Assembly (NCBI GenBank): GCA_031293105.1
Contig: JAUMSA010000248.1
Coordinates: 1 to 5,058, forward strand
Length of the DNA: 5,058 nucleotides
DNA from: Butyricicoccus sp.
GTDB taxonomy: Bacteria; Bacillota; Clostridia; Oscillospirales; Butyricicoccaceae
Direction: 5' to 3'
Positions 1 to 4,681 of this stretch are shown piece after piece (within the stretch, counting starts at the first letter, position 1; each line of letters starts with the position of its first letter). Below the pieces are notes generated by a model. The model searched no databases. It saw nothing but the letters and a program-made list of their open reading frames with translations, and was not told the DNA's origin. The position numbers and the translations under genes were made by a program.

Positions 1-262
1 GTACGCCGCCTTCGACTTCGCGCTTGCGGTCGGTATCCTCAATGCGAAGATAGAATACACCGCCCGATTGATGGGCCAAACGCTCGTCCACCAGTGCGCC
101 GTACAGGTTGCCCAGGTGCATAAAGCCGGTCGGGCTGGGGCCCATACGGGTGACCTTGGCGCCCTCCGGCAGATTGCGCTTGGGGTAGCGTGCTTCCACC
201 TGCTCCGGGGTTTCTACAATATGCGGAAACAATTTATCCGCAAGATACTTCCAATTCATCAT
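1..262 (-). CDS. gltX: Glutamyl-tRNA synthetase, N-terminal part (gene runs off the left edge)
   Basis: This gene encodes a class I aminoacyl-tRNA synthetase that charges tRNA-Glu (or tRNA-Gln, if the enzyme is non-discriminating) with glutamate in the cytoplasm. Only the first 87 residues are visible. The Rossmann-fold start is clear: PSPTGFMHLGN at residues 42-52 carries the HIGH-type signature as HLGN, and RIEDTDRKREVEGGV follows at 73-87. The second block is diagnostic for the GluRS/GlnRS family. About 35 residues (MMNWKYLADKLFP and onward) precede the catalytic fold. From memory, this extension is typical of a clostridial GluRS subgroup, whereas most bacterial GluRS begin almost directly with the RFAPSPTG block. 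Two adjacent ATGs exist (262 and 259). The GGAGAG ribosome site lies 8 bases before the first, so I chose 262. The gene has its own promoter and is separated from the upstream MATE gene by a terminator. The C-terminal anticodon-binding part and the KMSKS loop are outside the window. Confidence 0.93.
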   Translation of the reverse strand, partial: MMNWKYLADKLFPHIVETPEQVEARYPKRNLPEGAKVTRMGPSPTGFMHLGNLYGALVDERLAHQSGGVFYLRIEDTDRKREVEGGV

Positions 263-331
263 AATCCATACTCTCCGAATCCAAAATGATATACAAGGGA
301 ATCCTTCCACTTCTATACACTATACCCATTC

Positions 332-359
332 ATTTTACCACAAACCATTTCGATTGCAA
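332..359 (-). promoter_or_regulatory. Probable gltX promoter (extended -10)
   Basis: Read on the minus strand, TTGCAA (354-359, four of six matches to the -35 consensus) is followed after 16 bases by TGGTAAAAT. The -10 hexamer TAAAAT is at 332-337, with the TGn extension just before it. Transcription would start near 325, giving a leader of about 60 bases. TATAGT at 319-324 is an alternative -10 with a poorer -35. I see no T-box leader or other riboswitch in the short leader. Confidence 0.55.
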
Positions 360-430
360 GAAGGTTGCCGGATTTTCTTATTCGGCATTTTGCATGGAAT
401 ACCATGTTTTGCGAAAATTCTGGGCGTAAA

Positions 431-464
431 TGCACAAAAGCCCGCAGTATTTTGGCTGCGGGCT
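431..464 (-). terminator. Intrinsic terminator of the MATE gene
   Basis: A perfect 9-bp stem (439-447 with 456-464, AGCCCGCAG/CTGCGGGCT) encloses an 8-base loop. On the minus strand it is followed by a short T-run. It begins 5 bases after the TAA stop of the MATE gene, the normal place for a Rho-independent terminator, and insulates gltX from that gene. The T-run is brief, so termination may be only moderately efficient. Confidence 0.82.
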
Positions 465-469
465 GTGTA

Positions 470-1816
470 TTACTCGGTTTGCGGCTCGGAATCCGGGCCA
501 CGGAAGCGGGGCTGCCGCCATGTTTGCACCACGAGCGGAATGACCATGACCGCCCAAACCAGAGGTTCGGCCAAGATGATGCCGAAGTACCCCAGACGCG
601 GGGTGAGGAACAAAACCACAGCTACCTTGCCAAGCAGTTCGATACCGCTGGACAGCAGCGGGGTCATCCGGTCGCCAATACCCTGCAAGGAATTACGAAG
701 GATGCTGATTGCAGCCGTTACCCAGTAAAACAGGGTGTCCACCCGCAGATACCAGACCGCCGTGTCCAGGATTTCCGCTTTTCGGCTGCCGGTGACCAGA
801 TAGACAAGCTGGGGCGCCCATAAATAGGTCACGATGACCACGATCAAACAAAAGCCCCAAGCCATGAAAAGGGTCGCCCGCAGGCCATGCCGGATACGGG
901 CCGGTTTGCGGGCGCCGAAATTCTGGCTGCAATAGGTCGCCATGGTGACACCAAATGCCGAAAACGCCAGCATAAACAGCTCGGTCAAGCGGCGGGCGGC
1001 CGTATGTGCCACGATGGTATTGGTGCCGAAGGTGTTGATAACCCCTTGCAGGATGACCGAACCGATGTTGACCAAACAATACATCATCGCCATGGAAACG
1101 CCGGTGCCATAGAGCTGGCCGGCCAGCTGGGGCGAAACATGGAAGTCGGCTTTCTTCGGCCAGAGTTCGGCAAACCGCCGCCGCATAACCAGCAGGCAGA
1201 GCACGACCGAAACCAGCTGTGCCAGAACCGTGGCCAGAGCGGCGCCCGGCACGCCCAAGCCGAGCGGGCCGACAAAGAGCAAATCCAGCCCGACATTGAG
1301 GGCCGTGGACAGCATTAGGAACAAAAGGGGTGTAACCGAATCGCCGACCGCGCGCAATACCGTCGAGCAGACATTATAAAACATGGTGGCTATGGTGCCG
1401 AGCAGGATGACACGGAAGTAGGCCATCGACAGGTCAAGCAGATCGGCCGGGGTGTTGAGCAGCTGCAAGATGGGCTTTAGCAGACACAAACCGACCACGG
1501 TGAGGCCAATGGCGGTGACACCGGCCAGCACAAAAATAGCGCCGATCGACCGGCGGACACCCTCGTAGTCTTTAGCGCCGAAACAGCGCGCGGTCAGGAT
1601 GGCGAAGCCGTTGGTCAAACCGATCAGCAGACCAATTAACAGATTGTTTAGAGGGTTGGTGGCACCGACCGCCGCAAGCGCCTGTTCCCCCAAAAAAGAA
1701 CCGACGATGCGGGTATCGGCCAAATTATATAGGAGTTGGAGCAGATTGCCCAGCAAGACCGGTATGGTAAACGTCAGGATCAGGGGGACGGGGGAGCCTT
1801 TGGTGAGATCCTTCAT
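470..1816 (-). CDS. MATE-family multidrug/toxin efflux transporter
   Basis: This is an integral membrane antiporter of the MATE (NorM/DinF-like) family. Such proteins export cationic drugs, dyes or metabolites in exchange for Na+ or H+; the substrate cannot be told from sequence. The 448 residues match the usual length of about 450 and the 12-helix pattern. The N-half opens with a helix ending in LLYNLADTRIVGSFLG (28-43), the first-helix block typical of MATE proteins. The internal duplication of the family shows as GDSVTPLL (158-165) in the N-half and GDRMTPLL (381-388) in the C-half, and the C-half also has SQNFGARKPARI (297-308). The frame is open up to an ATG at 1939, but that extension spans the promoter at 1854-1882. 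I therefore chose the ATG at 1816, which opens with the family-typical MKDLTKGSP and has GGAAAGGA about 10 bases upstream. The gene is monocistronic, with its own promoter and terminator. Confidence 0.93.
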   Translation of the reverse strand: MKDLTKGSPVPLILTFTIPVLLGNLLQLLYNLADTRIVGSFLGEQALAAVGATNPLNNLLIGLLIGLTNGFAILTARCFGAKDYEGVRRSIGAIFVLAGVTAIGLTVVGLCLLKPILQLLNTPADLLDLSMAYFRVILLGTIATMFYNVCSTVLRAVGDSVTPLLFLMLSTALNVGLDLLFVGPLGLGVPGAALATVLAQLVSVVLCLLVMRRRFAELWPKKADFHVSPQLAGQLYGTGVSMAMMYCLVNIGSVILQGVINTFGTNTIVAHTAARRLTELFMLAFSAFGVTMATYCSQNFGARKPARIRHGLRATLFMAWGFCLIVVIVTYLWAPQLVYLVTGSRKAEILDTAVWYLRVDTLFYWVTAAISILRNSLQGIGDRMTPLLSSGIELLGKVAVVLFLTPRLGYFGIILAEPLVWAVMVIPLVVQTWRQPRFRGPDSEPQTE

Positions 1817-1853
1817 GTATGTGATATCCTTTCCATTTTTCTCTCGACTTACC

Positions 1854-1882
1854 ATTATACCAGCCGGTCTGGCAGGCAACAA
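1854..1882 (-). promoter_or_regulatory. Promoter of the MATE gene (extended -10)
   Basis: On the minus strand, TGGTATAAT gives a perfect -10 hexamer (1854-1859) with the TGn extension. TTGTTG (1877-1882) sits 17 bases upstream as a weak -35. The predicted start near 1847 leaves a leader of about 30 bases before the ATG at 1816. This supports 1816 rather than 1939 as the gene start. A 13-bp dyad, CCAG-N5-CTGG (1860-1872), fills most of the spacer and could be an operator; that is only an inference. Confidence 0.7.
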
Positions 1883-1960
1883 ACCGTAAACTTCACAAAA
1901 TCCAAAAACAATCGACCGGATTCCTGTCTGTTTTGCCAAATCCGTCGGGCGGGAAACAGA

Positions 1961-1987
1961 AAAAAGCCACCGCTGGGGTGGCTTTTT
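1961..1987 (-). terminator. Intrinsic terminator after the alarmone synthetase operon (symmetrical)
   Basis: A perfect 11-bp inverted repeat (1961-1971 with 1977-1987, AAAAAGCCACC/GGTGGCTTTTT) encloses a 5-base loop. The arms contain A- and T-runs, so the hairpin has a T-run on either strand. On the minus strand it lies 12 bases after the relP stop codon and has a run of six Ts. It separates the two-component/relP operon from the MATE gene. It could work on the plus strand too, but no plus-strand gene is seen there. Confidence 0.88.
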
Positions 1988-1999
1988 GGCAGGAAACCG

Positions 2000-2593
2000 T
2001 CAAAAACTCTGGGCGAGCAGTTCGCGGATGGTTTGCATGGACAGGTCGACCGACGCAATTTCGTCGGCACAGCGTTTGAGCTCCGAGCGCACCAGTTCCT
2101 CGTGACATACCGTGTGCTTATATTTGATTTGATGCTCCAAGCTGGCCCAAAAATCGATGGCAATGGTGCGCAGCTGGATTTCAGCCGGCAAGCCCTTGCC
2201 CGGGCCGTCGGTGATTTCCAAAATCAGATGCAGGCTGCGGTAGCCGTTCGGCTTGGGATACGCAATGTAATCCTTGGTCGTCGTTACATGCAGTTCGGGC
2301 TGCTTGGACAGCCAGTCCGCAACGCGGTATACATCATCGACAAACGAGCAGATGACACGCACACCGACTGTGTCGTGCATTTCGGCCAGCGCGGTGCGGC
2401 AATCGGTGGGCAATCCATGCAGTTCCAGCTTGCGAACCATGCTGTCCGGGGATTTGATGCGTGATTTGCAGTACAGAACCGCGTGCAGATCTCCGGGTTC
2501 CTTGTCGGGAAAGCGGCTTATACAATCGGTCAGCTGTTGCTCGGCTGCTTGCAGCCGGGGCAGAGCCGAACCGTAAAATTCTTCATGTGTCAT
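2000..2593 (-). CDS. relP: Small alarmone synthetase, RelP/YwaC type (GTP pyrophosphokinase)
   Basis: This enzyme transfers pyrophosphate from ATP to the 3'-OH of GDP or GTP, making (p)ppGpp in the cytoplasm. The 197 residues consist of the RelA/SpoT synthetase domain alone. There is no HD hydrolase, TGS or ACT domain, which defines a small alarmone synthetase. Key blocks are present: KSRIKSPDSMVRKL (43-56, ATP-binding basic segment), HDTVGVRVICSFVDD (73-87, Asp74 as the likely Mg2+ ligand), the G-loop KPNGYRSLH (114-122, Tyr118 stacking on the guanine), and EIQLRTIAIDFWASLEH (138-154, Glu138 in the catalytic position). From memory these resemble B. subtilis YwaC (SAS2/RelP) more than YjbM (RelQ). 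The ends are somewhat shorter than in YwaC. Six cysteines are present (24, 42, 65, 82, 163, 175). The gene begins 18 bp after the kinase stop; its AAAGGA ribosome site directly abuts that TAG, so coupled translation is likely. It is the last gene of the operon. The family call is firm; RelP rather than RelQ is probable. Confidence 0.92.
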   Translation of the reverse strand: MTHEEFYGSALPRLQAAEQQLTDCISRFPDKEPGDLHAVLYCKSRIKSPDSMVRKLELHGLPTDCRTALAEMHDTVGVRVICSFVDDVYRVADWLSKQPELHVTTTKDYIAYPKPNGYRSLHLILEITDGPGKGLPAEIQLRTIAIDFWASLEHQIKYKHTVCHEELVRSELKRCADEIASVDLSMQTIRELLAQSF

Positions 2594-2605
2594 GGGAAAT
2601 TTGCG

Positions 2606-2613
2606 TCCTTTCT
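2606..2613 (-). promoter_or_regulatory. Ribosome binding site of relP, abutting the kinase stop codon
   Basis: AGAAAGGA on the minus strand shares two bases with the TAG stop of the sensor kinase (2612-2614). It precedes the relP ATG (2593) by 12 bases, a slightly long spacer. The placement suggests that ribosomes finishing the kinase feed relP translation. No separate promoter is evident in the 18-bp gap. Confidence 0.7.
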
Positions 2614-3841
2614 ATCCAGTGGGGAGCGTTACAGTAATCTCCAGAGATTTGCCATCCTTGGAGCTGGCCGTGATTTTTCCCTTGTGGGCCGCGACCACCG
2701 CACTGGCGATGGAAAGGCCAATGCCATAGCCGCCAGTTTGGGAATTGCGGGATTTATCCGCCCGGTAAAAACGGTCAAACAAATGGGTAAGGTCTTCTTT
2801 GTGGATCGCTTTTGTGGTATTGAAAACCGACAGGCGGATAGCACGGCCTTGTTTTTCCAGGCGCACGGCGATCTCGCCGTTTTCCTCCGAATATTTTACC
2901 GCGTTATCCAGCAGGATGGAAACCAGTTGGCCGATCGATTTGGAATCCCCGTGCAACGACAGCAGCGGCTGAATCTGGCTGGAAAAGGTTTTGTTCTGCT
3001 TCTTGGCCAAAGCCTGGAAGGAACGCACCGATTCCTCGACCAAATCGGAAATCGGGAAGTCGATGAAAACCAACTGGTCGCGGGCTTCCTCCATTTTGGA
3101 CAGATAGATCAGGTCGTTGGTCAGTTCGGTCAGGCGGCGGACTTGCAGCTGGATATCATCCAGCCATTCGCTTTTTCCGCTTTCGCTTTCCGCCAGCCCG
3201 GCATCGGCATCAATGATGGCGAGCGGGGTTTTGATTTCATGCCCTGCATCGGTGATAAAGCGCCGCTGTTTTTCATAACTATCGGATACCGGTTTGATGA
3301 TGCGGCTGGAAAGCAAGGTGATGAGGATGCAAACCGCAGTCAGTCCGATGAACGAAATGAACAGGCTGGAAAACAGAAAGCCGCGGCAGGTATCCATCCA
3401 GCGGCCGCAGTCCAAAAAGATGATGCGGATTCCATCTTTTTCCTCTTGGATGGTATACCGGTAGTCGTCGATAAAGCCACGGTCTTGGTCAAGACTCAGC
3501 ACATCCTGCGCAAAATCGATGGCATCCTCCTGGTCAACGGCCGCAATTTGAGCCGTATCGGTCGAGAGTGTAACCCCATCGTCGGTGAGCAGCACCGAGA
3601 AATAGCGCGATTCATAGGGAATTTCCGGGGACGTGTAGATGTGATCGCCGTCCTCGTCCAGCAGATTGTTTAACTTGGGAAGCTGACCGTCGTGATTTTC
3701 TAAAATGTCCAGCACCATATCCGCCCGCTGCACCACTTGGTAGACATTGAGCACATTGATGCCCCCGATGATGACTAGGAGCACCACGAGAAGGGAAAAC
3801 ATCGAGGCCAGGATCAATTTCAGCCGGAGTTTTTTGATCAT
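2612..3841 (-). CDS. Membrane sensor histidine kinase (two-component system)
   Basis: This is a 409-residue transmembrane kinase that would autophosphorylate on His and pass the phosphate to the response regulator encoded just upstream. TM1 is at about 8-30 and TM2 at about 154-178; between them lies an extracellular domain of about 123 residues that I do not recognise. That domain is strongly acidic (roughly 27 Asp/Glu against 8 Lys/Arg) and ends with two cysteines (145 and 152) beside TM2. The H-box is FITDAGHEIKTPLAII (195-210, His201). The N-box is LLDNAVKYS (310-318, Asn313), the F-box LFDRFYRADKSR (354-365), and the G2-box GGYGIGLSI (370-378). There is no full HAMP domain: only about 20 residues link TM2 to the H-box. 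The usual DxGxG G1 box is replaced by VFNTTKAI (339-346), a variation I associate with a clostridial kinase family. The start overlaps the regulator stop as ATGA, implying coupled translation. The natural signal is unknown. Confidence 0.95.
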   Translation of the reverse strand: MIKKLRLKLILASMFSLLVVLLVIIGGINVLNVYQVVQRADMVLDILENHDGQLPKLNNLLDEDGDHIYTSPEIPYESRYFSVLLTDDGVTLSTDTAQIAAVDQEDAIDFAQDVLSLDQDRGFIDDYRYTIQEEKDGIRIIFLDCGRWMDTCRGFLFSSLFISFIGLTAVCILITLLSSRIIKPVSDSYEKQRRFITDAGHEIKTPLAIIDADAGLAESESGKSEWLDDIQLQVRRLTELTNDLIYLSKMEEARDQLVFIDFPISDLVEESVRSFQALAKKQNKTFSSQIQPLLSLHGDSKSIGQLVSILLDNAVKYSEENGEIAVRLEKQGRAIRLSVFNTTKAIHKEDLTHLFDRFYRADKSRNSQTGGYGIGLSIASAVVAAHKGKITASSKDGKSLEITVTLPTG

Positions 3842-4506
3842 CGACAGGACTCCAATCGATAGCTGTCCGGCTCGGCGGCCTGCATCCGTTCGTCGGCTTG
3901 CAGGGCAGACAGTGTTTTTTGAAGATAAGATATGTAGATCAACACCACCTCGGTTTCGGCGTCGTCATCCCACACCCGCTCCAAAAAACGCCGGGATGTG
4001 ATGGCATGCTGCGCGTTGCACAAAAGCAGTTCGAGCATGGCGAATTCTTTGTTGGCCAGCCGGAAACTCCCGGTGGGGGAGGAGAGGGAAAAGGTCGTGC
4101 GGTCGAGCGAAATATTGCCAAACCGCAGGATGGAGTCGGTGGAGACAGCCTGGCCGCGAGTCATGGCGCGCACGCGGGCCAAGAGTTCGCGTGTGGCAAA
4201 GGGCTTGGTCAGGTAATCGTTGGCGCCGCTGTCCAGCCCCAGCACTTTATCATCAATTTCCGATTTGGCGGTCAGCAGCAGAACGGGGGTGCGGTCGCCT
4301 TTGTCCCGCAGCTGCTTTAAAACTTCGATGCCGTCCCGCTTGGGCATCATAATATCCAAAATCACACCGTCATAATTGCCGGTGGATAAAAGAGAGAGCG
4401 CCTGTTCGCCATCGTATGCGCAATCGACCGCATAACCGTCCCGTTTGAGAATGGCAGCCAACGCCCGGGACAGCGAGCGTTCGTCCTCTGCAAGAAGCAA
4501 TCGCAA
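3838..4506 (-). CDS. OmpR/PhoB-family response regulator (probable TTG start)
   Basis: This cytoplasmic DNA-binding regulator is the partner of the kinase encoded next to it. Numbered from the TTG start (222 residues), the receiver domain has the acidic pair Glu7-Asp8 (LLLAEDE), phospho-acceptor Asp51 (VILDIMMPKRDG), Thr79 (LLLTAKS) and Lys101 (YLTKPF), all canonical. The C-terminal winged helix covers about 126-220, with FRLANKEFAMLELLL (148-162) and a recognition-helix region at about 186-199. The C-terminal wing reads AAEPDSYRLE (210-219) where most family members have RGVGYRLE, so the usual RGxGY hairpin is lost. The frame also has an ATG at 4539, but that one sits against a hairpin with no ribosome site. 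The TTG at 4506 has AGAAAGGG 10 bases upstream and gives the standard family N-terminus, so I prefer it. It is the first gene of the operon, and autoregulation is plausible. Confidence 0.94.
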   Translation of the reverse strand: MRLLLAEDERSLSRALAAILKRDGYAVDCAYDGEQALSLLSTGNYDGVILDIMMPKRDGIEVLKQLRDKGDRTPVLLLTAKSEIDDKVLGLDSGANDYLTKPFATRELLARVRAMTRGQAVSTDSILRFGNISLDRTTFSLSSPTGSFRLANKEFAMLELLLCNAQHAITSRRFLERVWDDDAETEVVLIYISYLQKTLSALQADERMQAAEPDSYRLESCR

Positions 4507-4516
4507 GAATATCCAG

Positions 4517-4524
4517 CCCTTTCT
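4517..4524 (-). promoter_or_regulatory. Ribosome binding site deciding the TTG start of the response regulator
   Basis: AGAAAGGG on the minus strand ends 10 bases before the TTG at 4506. The only alternative in-frame start, ATG at 4539, is preceded by GTCGCTGG and the arm of a hairpin, with no Shine-Dalgarno match. This places translation initiation at 4506 and leaves a leader of roughly 55 bases. Confidence 0.68.
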
Positions 4525-4539
4525 TTGGAAATTTTTCAT

Positions 4540-4559
4540 CCAGCGACTGGGTTCGCTGG
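4540..4559 (-). promoter_or_regulatory. Hairpin/dyad at the 5' end of the two-component/relP transcript
   Basis: A perfect 7-bp inverted repeat (4540-4546 with 4553-4559, CCAGCGA/TCGCTGG) encloses a 6-base loop. It lies 9 bases downstream of the -10 box and so close to the predicted transcription start (about 4562). No T-run follows, so it is not a terminator. It could be a 5'-end stabilising hairpin in the mRNA or a protein-binding operator; the sequence does not decide. Confidence 0.5.
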
Positions 4560-4568
4560 CTTTCTTTT

Positions 4569-4574
4569 ATTATA
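4569..4574 (-). promoter_or_regulatory. -10 box of the two-component/relP operon promoter
   Basis: TATAAT on the minus strand is a perfect -10 hexamer 63 bases before the TTG start. At the expected -35 position (4592-4597) the sequence is CAAGAT, which does not match the consensus, and no TGn extension is present. A strong -10 without a -35 is typical of activator-dependent promoters. Two copies of TTGTTCA lie just upstream (4609-4615 and 4631-4637). Confidence 0.6.
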
Positions 4575-4602
4575 AGCAGGGCTTTGAGAAGATCTTGTGT
4601 CC

Positions 4603-4637
4603 AACGGATGAACAACCTGTAACGGTTTCTTGAACAA
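4603..4637 (-). repeat. Direct repeat TTGTTCA ... CCGTT upstream of the operon promoter
   Basis: On the minus strand TTGTTCA occurs at 4631-4637 and again at 4609-4615, exactly 22 bp apart (about two helical turns). Each copy is followed by CCGTT (4621-4625 and 4603-4607). Relative to the predicted start they centre near -72 and -50, where OmpR-type activators often bind. A role as binding site is an inference. The distal copy overlaps the T-run of the preceding terminator. Confidence 0.35.
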
Positions 4638-4667
4638 ACAAAAACAGGCCGCACAAAGTGCGGCCTG
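4636..4667 (-). terminator. Intrinsic terminator after the right-hand gene
   Basis: A perfect 10-bp GC-rich stem (4645-4654 with 4658-4667, CAGGCCGCAC/GTGCGGCCTG) with a 3-base loop is followed on the minus strand by TTTTTGTTTG. It lies 14 bases after the TAA stop at 4682-4684. This is a strong Rho-independent terminator that isolates the two-component/relP operon from upstream transcription. Confidence 0.92.
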
Positions 4668-4681
4668 CGGAAAGTTGTTGC

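Noticed and set aside
263..331. T-box riboswitch upstream of gltX
   Set aside because: The predicted leader is only about 60 bases, with no T-box sequence (TGGNACCGCG) and no antiterminator/terminator pair.
365..823. Plus-strand open frames overlapping the 3' end of the MATE gene
   Set aside because: They read through the MATE terminator and coding region in antisense and have no recognisable domain.
1817..1939. N-terminal extension of the MATE protein to the ATG at 1939
   Set aside because: The extension covers the extended -10 promoter and is not MATE-like. The ATG at 1816 has a ribosome site and the family-typical N-terminus.
1736..2464. A 242-codon plus-strand open frame across the MATE promoter and relP
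   Set aside because: It crosses an intrinsic terminator, a promoter and two opposite-strand genes, and shows no family motif.
2483..3673. A 396-codon plus-strand open frame opposite the sensor kinase
   Set aside because: It lies entirely antisense to the kinase and the relP start, both supported by strong family motifs. Its translation shows no recognisable domain. Long antisense frames are common in GC-rich coding DNA.
4507..4539. ATG start of the response regulator at 4539
   Set aside because: It has no ribosome site, lies against a hairpin, and adds 11 residues before the receiver fold. The TTG at 4506 is better placed, although experimental proof is lacking.
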